Notes: a model not told the origin generated them from the letters alone. Counted from the first letter of the stretch, positions 34,785-45,120 are shown. The stretch: 64,000 nucleotides of DNA from Nodosilinea nodulosa PCC 7104 (GCF_000309385.1 NZ_JH976537.1:5973388-6037387); one strand, 5' to 3'. Translations and numbers: made by a program.

Positions 34785-35552
34785 CTAAACCCAAAGATTA
34801 AAGCGAGATAAGTGTTGCTCTAGCGCCCTGGGCAGCTGCTTGGCCACCTCGGCCTTAGTTTTGAAGGTCAGTCGATTCTGCGCGGGCAAATCAAAGGGAT
34901 ACTGCCCCACCAGATCCGATCGCTCCATCTGGGCCAGCAAAATCTGCTCGGCGGGCTTGGCCTGGAGGGCATAGCCCATCTCCACGCACACGTGGGGGCT
35001 GGGCACCAGCAGGGTGGTGTTGCCCTCCACCGCCACAATTGGGGTGCCGTCGGCCACAAACAGCAGCGACTTGCGAATTTTGCGGGTGAGGGCGCTGTTG
35101 AGGCGAGCGGGGCCGTCGCTGAGCCGGTGCGACACCTCCAGGCTGAGGGCAACGCGAGATTTTTTGTTCAGGCTCTCTACCGCCGCCATCAGCCCCTGAT
35201 GCAGAACCTCCGCCGACTCGCCGTACTCCTGCTGGTAGCAGAAGTAGATGATCGGCTCCAGGTGGGCCATCACCTCCTGTTTGGTGAAGTAGATCTCGTG
35301 GCTGATCAGATCGATGTTGGCGATCGCATAGCCGCCGCTGCCCTCAATGTAAAACTCCACGGTTTCGCCATCGAGATAGCGCTGAAACCAGGCCGACTGC
35401 TTGACATCGGCGCTGTCGTCCAAGAAATCGGCCCGCAGCGCCGACTTCAGCAGGCTATTTTTGCTCAGCCGCAGGTCGTGGGGGCGTTGCTCTAGCTCCC
35501 GCACCGGCTCGTAGGCTTCGAGATACCAGGCTTTGAGGGCAATGATGGCCAT
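34785..35552 (-). CDS. Conserved hypothetical protein
   Basis: A 255-residue soluble protein, start MAIIALKAWYLEAYEPVREL. No signal peptide or membrane helix. Segments such as VEFYIEGSGGYAIANIDLIS (~69-88) and LLVPSPHVCVEMGYAL (~183-198) suggest an alpha/beta protein. It looks like a conserved cyanobacterial protein of unknown function; no catalytic motif is recognised. It is on the same strand as the DUF4079 gene, 137 bp upstream of it. Confidence 0.78.
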   Translation of the reverse strand: MAIIALKAWYLEAYEPVRELEQRPHDLRLSKNSLLKSALRADFLDDSADVKQSAWFQRYLDGETVEFYIEGSGGYAIANIDLISHEIYFTKQEVMAHLEPIIYFCYQQEYGESAEVLHQGLMAAVESLNKKSRVALSLEVSHRLSDGPARLNSALTRKIRKSLLFVADGTPIVAVEGNTTLLVPSPHVCVEMGYALQAKPAEQILLAQMERSDLVGQYPFDLPAQNRLTFKTKAEVAKQLPRALEQHLSRFNLWV

Positions 35553-35980
35553 AGGGAAGCATCCTCTGGAGCTATGCGCTGACCGGCTTAAGCCAGGCTT
35601 GGGCGATCGGGCGCGGGGCAGAAATTATCGCTTGATTCTAAGCCCAGATGGCATTTTTCAAAGGAACAAAATTGAAAGAAATGTTGCATTTCCGCAGTAG
35701 GATTTCCCCAAACTGCCCAAGAACCGGCCTTCCTTTGGGCAGCCACCCGGCCAGAGAACCATCGCGATCGCCATTGCCATCCGCCCAATCACCGCCCTGG
35801 CGCCGTATTTTATAGTTCAATTGTACTACATTATTGACAAATCTGCTATTCCTGCCGAGTCTGCTGGGCCAGTGTGGCCCGCCTCTGCGCCCCGACTCTC
35901 ATTGTCAACATGTCCCCCGGCACCTGGCCTACACAGCCCGGCGACAAACCGCTGGCTCATCTGTCTTGCTTACTGGACGT
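35553..35980. other. 428-bp gap, no supported gene
   Basis: The gap becomes locally AT-rich near 35630-35700 and 35805-35850, including TATAGTTCAATTGTACTACA with the palindrome TTGTACTACA/TAGTTCAA only partly symmetric. No ORF with coding character, RNA or repeat is recognised. Confidence 0.4.
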
Positions 35981-36586
35981 CTACGCCAGCACGCCGTTTA
36001 GGAAAATATCCGTCAAACATTCCGCCAGCTCTTTCATCGACTGGGGCGAGGCGGCTTCGTCGCCCAGGGTGTCCTGGCTGAACCCGGCGACGGTGAACAT
36101 ACCCAAAAAGACCCGCGCCACCATGCGGGCGTTCATCGGGCGGTAGACGCCGCGATCCATCGCGGTCTGAAAAAAGGCTTCGGCCACGTCGATCATTTTG
36201 CCGATCACCTCGGTCTGAATCTGCTCGCGCAGCTCGGGGTGAAACTGCGCCTCCATAAAGCACACCCGCATCAGGGCCGAGTTTTTTTGCAGGTTGAGCA
36301 TGCGCCGCTGCATTACCTGACCGATCGCCTTGTAGCTGCCCATTTCGCTCAGCTCCGTCAGCAGGTCGGTGAGGATTTCGACCCAGCCCTGGCTGGCCAC
36401 CGCCACTAAAATGGCCTTCTTATTCTCAAAATGGCGGAACAGAGTGCCCTCGGCCACCCCCGCCACCTGAGCCAGCTCGCGGGTGGTGGTGCCGCCGTAG
36501 CCCCGTTTGGCAAACAGCTTTAGCGCCGCCTGCAAGATCTTAGTTTCGGTATCGACTTCGGCGGCGGCTTTAAAGAAAGGCACCAT
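35981..36586 (-). CDS. TetR/AcrR-family transcriptional regulator
   Basis: A 201-residue TetR regulator. The N-terminal helix-turn-helix reads ETKILQAALKLFAKRGYGGT (~14-33), then TTRELAQVAGVAEGTLFRHF (~34-53). The C-terminal ligand-binding domain is divergent, with methionine-rich helices. It is probably a ligand-responsive repressor. The target is not clear: the nearest genes are a DUF4168 gene behind it and nothing within 400 bp downstream. No dyad near 36600 stands out. Confidence 0.92.
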   Translation of the reverse strand: MVPFFKAAAEVDTETKILQAALKLFAKRGYGGTTTRELAQVAGVAEGTLFRHFENKKAILVAVASQGWVEILTDLLTELSEMGSYKAIGQVMQRRMLNLQKNSALMRVCFMEAQFHPELREQIQTEVIGKMIDVAEAFFQTAMDRGVYRPMNARMVARVFLGMFTVAGFSQDTLGDEAASPQSMKELAECLTDIFLNGVLA

Positions 36587-36749
36587 GACTGTAGACCTCT
36601 AGGAATGAGCGCAAGCGGGCTCTTGTGGCCCATTGTGACTCCATAATCTTGAGGCCTGAAGCGAGGTTTACATAACCTCATAAAACCTGAAATAACTACT
36701 CCTGAGGGTCGCCGCCGAGGGTACATCCTGGCGCTCCCCCCAGTCGTTT

Positions 36750-37307
36750 TTAGGAGGCAGCTTCTGAGGCAGCCAGAGTTTGCTTCACAATCTCATCGCT
36801 GATTTTCCGCTGCAGGTCGGTATCGTCGGCAGACTGTTCCAGAATGGCGTTAAAGGTGTCTACCGAGAGGCCATCGGCTTCAATGACCTTTTCCATTTCC
36901 CCTTCGGTGCTCTGGCGAATCGCAATAATGCGGTCTACGGCAGCTTTAAACTGCTTGTCTTCTTTTTTTGAGAACTTCGCCTTGGCGGCCGCTTTGGCCG
37001 GGTCGTCGCCCTGGGCCGCGCTGCCGATCTGGGTTTCGGCGATCGCGTTAAACCGCTCAATGCTCAGCCCTTCGTCTTCAACCGCCTCGGCCATCTCCTG
37101 CTCGGCCTGCATGCGCAGGGTTTGCACCGTTTGATAGGCCTTAGCAAACAGAGGAATATCGCTATCGCTGATCGCCGCCTTGGTCACTTCAACCACCTCA
37201 ACTGTGGGGGCCTGGGCAACCAACGAGGGTGCAGAGCTGGCCCAGGCGGTGCCTGGAACGAGCCATGCCAGCAGCATGATTAGGGCAGCAGCACAATATC
37301 TCACCAT
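36750..37307 (-). CDS. Exported DUF4168 protein (tandem domain)
   Basis: A 185-residue protein with a signal peptide (residues 1-~24, AWASSA). Two DUF4168-like helical units follow: residues ~48-88 (FAKAYQTVQTLRMQAEQEM) and ~112-160 (KQFKAAVDRIIAIRQSTEG). Each has the same downstream phrase (EDEGLSIERFNAI / EADGLSVDTFNAI), showing an internal duplication. Such proteins are common in the cyanobacterial periplasm and have no known function. Confidence 0.87.
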   Translation of the reverse strand: MVRYCAAALIMLLAWLVPGTAWASSAPSLVAQAPTVEVVEVTKAAISDSDIPLFAKAYQTVQTLRMQAEQEMAEAVEDEGLSIERFNAIAETQIGSAAQGDDPAKAAAKAKFSKKEDKQFKAAVDRIIAIRQSTEGEMEKVIEADGLSVDTFNAILEQSADDTDLQRKISDEIVKQTLAASEAAS

Positions 37308-37361
37308 AGCGGAGTCTCCTGATTAAACGATCGCAACTTGGCCTGGATAGTCTTCCCTAGC

Positions 37362-38213
37362 CTATCCCCTTGTTAGCACATCGGCATGGTGGCGCAGGTG
37401 GTCGGCCATAAAGGAAGCCATAAAAAAGTAGCTGTGATCGTACTCCGGCTGCATGCGCAGGTTCAGGGGTTGCCCGGCCGCTTTGCAGGCGGCGGCGAAG
37501 AGGTCCGGCAGCAATTGATTTTGCTTCAAAAAGGGGTCGGCGGTGCCCTGGTCGATCAAGATGGTGCGCCTCGGCTGGGCAGCGGTTTTGACCAGTTCGG
37601 TGGCATCGTAGTCCTGCCATGGGGCGGTGTCGGCACCCAGGTAGCCCGCAAACGCCTTCTGCCCCCAGGGGCAATGGGAGGGGGCGGCGATCGGCGCAAA
37701 GGCCGAGATCGACTTGAACAGGTCGGGGTTGCGCAGCCCGCACACCAGCGCCCCGTGGCCCCCCATGGAGTGGCCGAAAATGCCCATGCGATCGCGGTTT
37801 ATCGGAAACTCATGGGCAATCAGCTCCGGCAGTTCTTTCACCACGTAGCTGTACATGTTGTAGTGAGTGCTCCAGGGCGCCACCGTCGCATCCACATAAA
37901 ACCCAGCCCCTTTGCCAAAGTCCCAGGCGTCGGCCTCATCGGGCACCGCCTCGCCGCGAGGGCTGGTGTCTGGGGCCACCAGCATGAGTCCGTGTTCGGC
38001 CGCATAGCGCTGCGCCCCCGCCTTGCTGGTGAAATTGTCTTCGGTGCAGGTAAGGCCCGACAGGTAAAACAGCACCGGTACCGGGCCAGCCTGGGCCTGG
38101 GGCGGCACAAACACCGCAAACCGCATGTCGCAGTGGCATGCGATCGAGGGGTGGCTGTAGTAGCCTACGGTGCCGCCAAAGCAGGTGTGTTGATTGTGGA
38201 GGGTGAGGGGCAT
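37362..38213 (-). CDS. fghA: S-formylglutathione hydrolase
   Basis: A 283-residue esterase-D family enzyme. VLFYLSGLTCTEDNF (~46-60), the nucleophile elbow IFGHSMGGHGALV (~143-155) and EYDHSYFFMASFM (~256-268, catalytic His) define it, and the length fits. It hydrolyses S-formylglutathione to formate and glutathione in the cytoplasm. It lies 125 bp downstream of the class III alcohol dehydrogenase on the same strand, so the two form a formaldehyde detoxification unit. Confidence 0.95.
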   Translation of the reverse strand: MPLTLHNQHTCFGGTVGYYSHPSIACHCDMRFAVFVPPQAQAGPVPVLFYLSGLTCTEDNFTSKAGAQRYAAEHGLMLVAPDTSPRGEAVPDEADAWDFGKGAGFYVDATVAPWSTHYNMYSYVVKELPELIAHEFPINRDRMGIFGHSMGGHGALVCGLRNPDLFKSISAFAPIAAPSHCPWGQKAFAGYLGADTAPWQDYDATELVKTAAQPRRTILIDQGTADPFLKQNQLLPDLFAAACKAAGQPLNLRMQPEYDHSYFFMASFMADHLRHHADVLTRG

Positions 38214-38338
38214 AGCGGGAGATAGGGGAGAGGTTTGGGGCTTTGGGTGTCGGGTCTACGATCTACGGTGAGCGGTTTACGGTTTGCGGCTTGGGGTTTA
38301 CGGTAGGTCGTGCACCGTGAACCGCTCACCGTGTCTCC

Positions 38339-39487
<1,149 letters not shown>

Positions 39488-39727
39488 CTAGCCGGGGCAA
39501 AACTGCCCCGTTGGCAAAGCCACTTCAAAGCAGAAAGAAAAGTAGAAGCAGCTCAATCGGCGAGGCTATTGCAGTACCTTAGCCAGCTTACCGACTTTGC
39601 CGGGTTTAGGCTATGTGTCAGCCTTCTCGGACATAGCTCGGCACAATGACCGATGTTGGCTGAGCGATCGCCTGCGGCCCCTTGTGGGTGGGCATCTTGA
39701 CCGCATTAAGATTTGTGCATCGACGCT

Positions 39728-40288
39728 ATGGCTCACCTCTCGCGACAGTCCGCGCGACTGTCTGACCCGCAGGCTCAACCCGCTGGTTTTACGCTGATTG
39801 AAGGATTGATTGTGGTGGCGATTATGGGGCTGCTGGCGGCGATCGCCGCGCCGTCTTTTTTTAGTTTTTGGCAGCAGCGCAAGATCAATATCACCCAGGA
39901 TATGGTTTATCAGGCCCTCAGGGTTACCCAAACCGACGCTATGCAGCAGCACCAGAGCCGTCGCTGTAGTCTTCGCGAGCGCAACGGGCGAATTGAATGG
40001 GCCAGCCATCCCGAATCGACCTTGGCCAGCCAGGTGACGAATTGGCAACCCCTAGTAGATGGCGTTGGCTTTGCCGATATCGACAATACGCTGGTGGCAT
40101 CCGGTGGTGTCTACTACGCCAAATTTGACATGTACGGCAATGTGCAGGGCCAGCTGGGCACGGTGACGGTGGCCATGTCCGATCGCAAAACCACCCACCG
40201 CTGCGTTGTGGTTTCTACGATGATTGGAGCTATGCGCAAGGGCACAGGTCACACCACCGCCAACAGCAACGAACGCTTTTGCTACTGA
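39728..40288 (+). CDS. Type IV prepilin-like protein (GspH/FimT type)
   Basis: A 186-residue pseudopilin-like protein. The prepilin peptidase site and helix G-FTLIEGLIVVAIMGLLAA (cleavage after Gly near residue 22) is followed by a globular domain with four Cys. The leader of about 20 residues is long and ends in QAQPAG. It is processed by PilD and inserted in the inner membrane, possibly as a minor pilin for pilus assembly or DNA uptake. No other pil genes are adjacent. ATG 39728 is preferred to TTG 39713. Confidence 0.85.
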   Translation: MAHLSRQSARLSDPQAQPAGFTLIEGLIVVAIMGLLAAIAAPSFFSFWQQRKINITQDMVYQALRVTQTDAMQQHQSRRCSLRERNGRIEWASHPESTLASQVTNWQPLVDGVGFADIDNTLVASGGVYYAKFDMYGNVQGQLGTVTVAMSDRKTTHRCVVVSTMIGAMRKGTGHTTANSNERFCY

Positions 40289-40341
40289 TATCAGGCCACT
40301 CCCCTAACTTGGGACAAAACCGAGTTTAATAGGTTAGCACT

Positions 40342-40554
40342 ATGAGTGGTTTGGGAGTGGCAATGCTAGAAAGAAATGAGGGCTGGTACGTGGTTCAAGG
40401 GGAAGACGGCAGCTGCCAGGTGCTAACCGCCGAGGGAGTCAGCCGTGAACAGCTTCAGGATCAGCGCCCCATGTGGGGTCCCTACGCCACCCAAGATGAG
40501 GCGATCGCCCGGCGAGTGGGGCTGATTCGCAGCGGTAAGTGCAACCCTGTCTGA
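40342..40554 (+). CDS. Small conserved protein, unknown
   Basis: A 70-residue acidic protein with GWYVVQGEDGSCQVLTAEGV (~13-32) and a WGPYATQDEAIARRVGLIRSG tail (~45-65). This resembles small cyanobacterial proteins with a SPOR-like 'GPY-x-T-x-x-EA' ending. No signal or membrane helix. It starts 53 bp after the prepilin gene and may be co-transcribed. Function unknown. Confidence 0.68.
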   Translation: MSGLGVAMLERNEGWYVVQGEDGSCQVLTAEGVSREQLQDQRPMWGPYATQDEAIARRVGLIRSGKCNPV

Positions 40555-40663
40555 TCCTCCTTCACCCCTGTCCATCCAGCCACAGGGCCGCTAGACCAAC
40601 CGGCCAGCAGCCCCAGCTAATACCATTTGTACTCCGTCGGGGCATTACACCCGGGGCTAATCC

Positions 40664-41617
40664 CTAAGCTGCTTCACGTCCGCGCAGAGAGTCGTAACTC
40701 TGCAAGAACCAATCGTAGGTTTCCTCCAGACCGGTCTTGAGATCGGTTTTGGGCTGCCACCCGGCGGCGGCAATGCGGGAGTTGTCCATCAGCTTGCGGG
40801 GGGTACCGTCGGGTTTGGTGGCGTCAAACACCAGATCCCCTTCGTAGCCCACCACCGCTTTGATGGTCAGCGCCAGTTCTTTGATCGAAATTTCCTGCCC
40901 GGTGCCCACGTTGACGAATTCGATTTCGTTGTAGTGGTTCATTAAAAAAATCAGGGCGTCGGCCAGATCATCGACGTACAAAAACTCGCGCAGGGGGGTG
41001 CCGGTACCCCACACCGTAACGGCAGGATCGCCATTGATCTTGGCTTCGTGGAACTTGCGCATCAGCGCGGGCAGCACGTGGGAATTGGCCAGATCAAAGT
41101 TGTCGTTGATGCCGTAGAGGTTGGTGGGCATGGCCGAGATGAAGTTGACCCCGTACTGGCGGCAGTAGTTTTCGCAGAGCTTGAGGCCGGCAATTTTGGC
41201 GATCGCGTAGGGCTCGTTGGTCTGCTCCAAAAACCCCGTCAGCAGGTGCTCCTCTTTCATCGGCTGGGGGCAGAGCTTGGGATAAATGCAGGAAGACCCC
41301 AAAAACAGCAGCTTTTGCGCTTCGTGGCGGTAGGCGCTGTGGATGATGTTGGCCTCGATCATCAAGTTGTCGTAGAGAAACTCGGCCCGATAGGTATTGT
41401 TGGCATGGATGCCGCCGACCCGCGCCGCTGCCACAAAAATGTATTCAGGTTTTTCGGTGGCAAAAAAGTCGTCGACAGCAGCCTGATTGCGCAGGTCTAG
41501 CTCCTGGCTGGTGCGCTGCACCAGATTCTCGTAGCCCTTGGCTTTGAGCGCCCGCACGATGGCACTGCCCGCCAGCCCCCGAGAGCCAGCCACATAAATT
41601 TTAGATTGAGTATCCAT
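40664..41617 (-). CDS. fcl: GDP-L-fucose synthase
   Basis: A 317-residue short-chain dehydrogenase of the GDP-4-keto-6-deoxymannose epimerase/reductase group. Nucleotide motif [13 protein letters not shown] (~9-21), catalytic Ser in SSCIYP (~107-112), and [15 protein letters not shown] (~136-150, Tyr-x3-Lys). It makes GDP-L-fucose from GDP-4-keto-6-deoxy-D-mannose, for surface polysaccharide. The partner gmd (GDP-mannose dehydratase) is not next to it in this window, although the two often occur together. Confidence 0.93.
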   Translation of the reverse strand: MDTQSKIYVAGSRGLAGSAIVRALKAKGYENLVQRTSQELDLRNQAAVDDFFATEKPEYIFVAAARVGGIHANNTYRAEFLYDNLMIEANIIHSAYRHEAQKLLFLGSSCIYPKLCPQPMKEEHLLTGFLEQTNEPYAIAKIAGLKLCENYCRQYGVNFISAMPTNLYGINDNFDLANSHVLPALMRKFHEAKINGDPAVTVWGTGTPLREFLYVDDLADALIFLMNHYNEIEFVNVGTGQEISIKELALTIKAVVGYEGDLVFDATKPDGTPRKLMDNSRIAAAGWQPKTDLKTGLEETYDWFLQSYDSLRGREAA

Positions 41618-42090
41618 AGGGTTAGTTTAGATAGAAATTACACGAGAACTCATGTAGATGACCTACCCCCAGCGCCACGAGTCTGGCACTGGTAGACAGC
41701 GATGACAACCGTTTAGCCGTTGAGTTTAGCGGTGGTTCACAATGGCGGCGGCACCATGGCGACCTCAGCAGCGCCTTAAACCCCTTTGATTTTGCCATTC
41801 ATTGCACCCTGGCTCCATCCCTCCTGGCCAAGCAGCGCGGACCATTGCTGACGATTTTGACAATTTTGATCGCCTCTATCGTAGCCCGCTGCCCCGACCG
41901 GGCGCCCCCCACCAGGGACGAGCGCCGAGCGACGGCGCAATGTAGCCAGGACAACTTGACAAATCAAGATTTCTTGAAACAATAAAAACATCAACTTTTT
42001 TTGAAATGACGAGTTTGCTAGGCGGATAGTTTCAGCTTCCGGCGGCAGCTTGGCGTGCCTGTTACTGAGCGCGATCGCGCCGGGGGGTCT
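41618..42090. other. 473-bp gap upstream of the ars pair
   Basis: No gene is supported in the gap. Its right half carries the promoter/operator described separately (41956-41984) and a roughly 100-base leader up to ATG 42091. The left half (41618-41940) shows nothing recognisable. Confidence 0.5.
41956..41984 (+). promoter_or_regulatory. Promoter with overlapping TTGA/TCAA dyads, possible ArsR-type operator
   Basis: TTGACA (41956-41961) is a perfect -35 hexamer; ACAATA lies at a 17-base spacing as a weak -10. Across the spacer, TCAAGA-TT-TCTTGA (41964-41977) is a perfect dyad. It overlaps a second dyad, TTGA-CAAA-TCAA (41956-41967). ArsR/SmtB repressors commonly bind TTGA/TCAA-type dyads, and the downstream genes are arsenate-resistance genes. 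No arsR gene is adjacent, so a regulator acting in trans is inferred. Confidence 0.55.
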
Positions 42091-43098
42091 ATGGTCAGAG
42101 TTGCCATCAATGGGTTTGGCCGCATTGGGCGGCTAGTGCTGCGGGCGGGCTGGGGGTTCCCCGAGCTAGAGTTTGTGCACATCAACGAGGTTAAAGGCGG
42201 CTCTGATGCAGCGGCACACCTGCTCAAGTTCGACTCGGTTCACGGTCGCTGGGCCGCCGAGGTAGAGGCCGCCGGCCCCAACAAAATCGCCATTGACGGC
42301 ACCCCCCTCACCGTCAGCGCTGGGGCCACCCCCGGCGAGGTGCCCTGGGCCGACTACGGCGTAGACCTGGTGCTGGAATGCTCCGGAAAGTTTCGCACCG
42401 CAGCATCCCTGGCCCCCTACTACGACCGGGGCGTTAAAAAGGTCATTGTCGCCGCCCCGGTCAAAGCGAGCGCGCTCAACGTGGTCTACGGCATCAACGA
42501 CCATCTCTACGACCCAGCCGAGCACCACCTGCTCACAGCGGCTTCCTGCACCACCAACTGCCTGGCCCCGGTGGTCAAAGTCATCCACGAAGGGCTGGGC
42601 ATTCGCCACGGGGTGGTCACCACCATCCACAACCAGACCAACACCCAGACCCTTGTCGATGCCCCCCACCAGGACCTGCGCCGCGCCCGCGCCACCGGAA
42701 TGTCGCTGATTCCAACCACAACGGGGTCGGCCACGGCCATTACCCTCATCTACCCCGAACTTGAGGGCAAGCTCAACGGCCTGGCCGTGCGGGTGCCCCT
42801 GCTAAATGCGTCGCTGACCGACTGCGTCTTCGAAGTCAATCGCCCCACCGCCATCGAAGAAGTCAACCAGCTGCTCAAGACCGCCGCCGACGGCCCTCTG
42901 CAAGGCATTCTTGGCTACGAAACCCGGCCCCTGGTGTCGGTGGACTACAAAGATGATTCCCGCTCCTCCATCATCGACGCCCTCTCCACCATGGTGGTGG
43001 ATAATACCCAGGTCAAAATCCTGGCCTGGTACGACAACGAGTGGGGCTACTCCTGCCGCATGGCCGAACTCGCCCGCAAGGTGGCGCAGAGCTTGTAG
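42091..43098 (+). CDS. ArsJ-associated glyceraldehyde-3-phosphate dehydrogenase
   Basis: A 335-residue type I GAPDH. NAD site [14 protein letters not shown] (~5-18), catalytic [12 protein letters not shown] (~150-161, active Cys), [10 protein letters not shown], and [12 protein letters not shown] near the end. It is followed by the ArsJ permease gene, 148 bp downstream. In known gapdh-arsJ pairs this dedicated enzyme makes 1-arseno-3-phosphoglycerate from arsenate and glyceraldehyde-3-phosphate, which ArsJ exports. It is therefore probably not the main glycolytic/Calvin enzyme. ATG 42091 follows a GGGGGG-rich ribosome site. Confidence 0.92.
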   Translation: MVRVAINGFGRIGRLVLRAGWGFPELEFVHINEVKGGSDAAAHLLKFDSVHGRWAAEVEAAGPNKIAIDGTPLTVSAGATPGEVPWADYGVDLVLECSGKFRTAASLAPYYDRGVKKVIVAAPVKASALNVVYGINDHLYDPAEHHLLTAASCTTNCLAPVVKVIHEGLGIRHGVVTTIHNQTNTQTLVDAPHQDLRRARATGMSLIPTTTGSATAITLIYPELEGKLNGLAVRVPLLNASLTDCVFEVNRPTAIEEVNQLLKTAADGPLQGILGYETRPLVSVDYKDDSRSSIIDALSTMVVDNTQVKILAWYDNEWGYSCRMAELARKVAQSL

Positions 43099-43112
43099 CC
43101 CCTCCTTCCAAA

Positions 43113-43197
43113 TCCCCTCCTGGGAGGGGTAGGGGTGGGTTGACGCAGCCTCCGAGACCCACCCCACCCTCCGGGCACCCCTCCCAGGAGGGGACGG
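43113..43197 (+). repeat. C/G-rich inverted repeat between gapdh and arsJ
   Basis: CCCCTCCTGGGAGGGG begins the copy, and CCCCTCCCAGGAGGGG (about 43179-43194) ends it. Between them GGGGTGGGTT faces ACCCACCCCACCCTCC. The block can fold as two hairpins or one long stem. A related block lies at 44681-44811. Its position inside the ars operon could attenuate arsJ transcription. Confidence 0.6.
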
Positions 43198-43246
43198 TAA
43201 CCTTCCTACCCGCCCACCCACCTACCCATCCACCCTTCACCTCCCC

Positions 43247-44491
43247 ATGACCACCTCCCCCGCCACCGCCAGCCTGCGCAACTACGCCATCATCACCGCC
43301 GCCTACTGGGGCTTCACGGTTACCGATGGTGCGCTGCGGATGCTGGTGCTGCTGCACTTTCACGTGCTGGGCTACAGACCGTTTGCGATCGCCATGCTGT
43401 TTCTCTTCTACGAAGTGTTTGGCGTGGTGACCAACTTTCTCGGCGGCTGGATTGGCTCCCAGGTGGGCCTACGGATGACCCTCTACGGCGGCATTGCGCT
43501 GCAAATTTTTGCCCTGGTGCTGCTGAGCTTTCTCAACCCAGGGTGGGCGGTGCCGGTGCAGGTGGGATTTGTGATGGTGGCCCAGGCGTTTTCGGGCATC
43601 GCCAAGGATCTGACCAAAATGAGTGCCAAGAGCGCCATTCGCCTGGTGGTGCCCAAGGAAGCGGCGTCGCGGCTGTTTCGTTGGGTGGCGGTGCTGACCG
43701 GGTCCAAGAATGCGCTCAAGGGCGTGGGCTTTTTCGTGGGGGCGGCGCTGCTGGAATGGATCGGCTTTCGTCCGGCGCTGTGGCTTCAGGCGGCAGTGCT
43801 TGGGGTGATTGTGCTGTCTGGGACGCTGCTGCCCGCCGACATGGGCAAGATCGGCAAAAAAGTGCCCTTTCGGCAGCTGTTTGCCAAGAGCAAGGAGATC
43901 AACGTGCTGTCGGCGGCGCGGTTCTTTTTGTTTGGCTCGCGGGATGTGTGGTTTGTGGTGGCGCTGCCGGTGTTTTTATACGAGGTGCTGGGCTGGCAGT
44001 TTATGCAGGTGGGCAGCTATATGGCCATCTGGGTAATCGGCTATGGCATCGTGCAGTTTTTGGCCCCGCAACTGCTGCGCCAAGATCGCACCGGCAAAGT
44101 GGCGCCTCGGGCAAAAACCATTCTGTTTTGGACCTCGATATTGACGGCCATTCCGGCGCTGATTGCCCTGACGCTAATGGCGGGAGTGCGGGGCGACATT
44201 GCGGTGACGGGCGGCTTAATTGTGTTTGGCGTGGTGTTTGCGTTTAACTCGGCGGTGCACTCGTACCTGGTGCTGGCCTACACCGAAGACCAGGATGTGA
44301 GCCTGAATGTGGGCTTTTACTACATGGCCAACTCGGGCGGGCGGCTGCTGGGCACGATTGCCTCGGGTTTGGTTTACCAGTGGTTTGGGCTGGTGGGGTG
44401 CCTGTGGGTGTCGAGCCTGTTTGTGCTGGCGGCGGCGCTGATTACGACGCAGCTGAGCGATCCCAAAACCTCAAACACAGTGGCGGTATAG
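43247..44491 (+). CDS. arsJ: Organoarsenical efflux MFS transporter
   Basis: A 414-residue, 12-helix MFS protein. The N-terminal NYAIITAAYWGFTVTDGALR and the stretch RLFRWVAVLTGSKNALKGVG (~145-164) are typical of ArsJ. Family members export 1-arseno-3-phosphoglycerate, an unstable adduct that breaks down to arsenate outside. Coupling with the GAPDH gene upstream gives an arsenate-specific resistance pair. It is inner-membrane; no arsC or acr3 is near. Confidence 0.92.
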   Translation: MTTSPATASLRNYAIITAAYWGFTVTDGALRMLVLLHFHVLGYRPFAIAMLFLFYEVFGVVTNFLGGWIGSQVGLRMTLYGGIALQIFALVLLSFLNPGWAVPVQVGFVMVAQAFSGIAKDLTKMSAKSAIRLVVPKEAASRLFRWVAVLTGSKNALKGVGFFVGAALLEWIGFRPALWLQAAVLGVIVLSGTLLPADMGKIGKKVPFRQLFAKSKEINVLSAARFFLFGSRDVWFVVALPVFLYEVLGWQFMQVGSYMAIWVIGYGIVQFLAPQLLRQDRTGKVAPRAKTILFWTSILTAIPALIALTLMAGVRGDIAVTGGLIVFGVVFAFNSAVHSYLVLAYTEDQDVSLNVGFYYMANSGGRLLGTIASGLVYQWFGLVGCLWVSSLFVLAAALITTQLSDPKTSNTVAV

Positions 44492-44634
44492 GCTACAGCA
44501 GTTACAGATTGGGAGTTGCTGCGCCAGAAACCAGTTTTTCCGCATCGAGTTGCGCGTGATGGGGGGCGGCGGGTTACGGCGGAGCGCAAGGTTTTGGGGT
44601 GAAGGCAGAGACGAGAGCCGCCTAACCCACCCTA

Positions 44635-44830
44635 ACCTGAGTTCGGGCTAAAGAAATTCTCTGCAAAAGCAGGTTTGCTATCCCCTCCAGGGAGGGGCAG
44701 GGGTGGGTTTTCCGGGGCTAGCGGTGGAATTTCACCGTATTCAGTCGGGTAATTGCTGTAGCCGTTTTGACCCACCCCGCCCTCCGAGCACCCCTCCAAA
44801 GGAGGGGACGGCGTTATCCCGAGCTGAGGT
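44635..44830 (+). mobile_element. 196-bp non-autonomous element with IS982-like ends (MITE)
   Basis: Left end ACCTGAGTTCGGGCTAA (44635-44651) matches the left end of the intact IS982 copy at 57660 (ACCTGAGTTCGGGATAA). The right end TTATCCCGAGCTGAGGT (44814-44830) is its imperfect inverse. Flanks CACCCTA (44628-44634) and TACCCTA (44831-44837) agree in six of seven bases, consistent with an aged target duplication. It has no coding capacity; the interior carries a C/G-rich inverted repeat (44681-44811) related to that at 43113. It explains most of the 497-bp gap after arsJ. Confidence 0.7.
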
Positions 44831-44947
44831 TACCCTACGAATACTTGAGGCGATCGCGCGGATTCTGAATAGCTGAAGGTGGCTATTGTCAGGAATAACC
44901 TCGTCCAAAGAATTGTAAGGGAAGGGCATTTTGGAGATTTATTCATT

Positions 44948-44975
44948 AAACTGTAGTTATAGCTACAGTTTTTCT
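44948..44975 (+). promoter_or_regulatory. AT-rich inverted repeat before the 43-residue gene
   Basis: AAACTGTAG and CTACAGTTT form a perfect 9-bp inverted repeat around TTATAG, followed by TTTTT. It could be an intrinsic terminator, but no gene ends just upstream on this strand. It also lies just before the Shine-Dalgarno of the small gene, so an operator role is equally possible. Confidence 0.45.
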
Positions 44976-44988
44976 AAGGAAATTGGTC

Positions 44989-45120
44989 ATGGAGAACAAA
45001 TCTGCCAGTGAGCGGCGTCAGGTAATTGGTGAGTTGCGCCATCAGCTGCGGTTTGCGCAGCCCCAGGAGCGCGATCGCATTCGTCAAGAGCTGAGCTTTT
45101 GGGAAATGCGGTGCCGCTAA
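44989..45120 (+). CDS. Predicted 43-residue protein
   Basis: A short frame MENKSASERRQVIGELRHQL, then RFAQPQERDRIRQELSFWEM, ending MRCR. AAGGA lies about nine bases before ATG 44989. Charged and helical, with an (E/Q)R-rich pattern. The stop codon overlaps the cdsA stop by three or four bases on the opposite strand (convergent). No family is recognised. It contains a HIP1 site in frame, so chance cannot be excluded. Confidence 0.45.
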   Translation: MENKSASERRQVIGELRHQLRFAQPQERDRIRQELSFWEMRCR

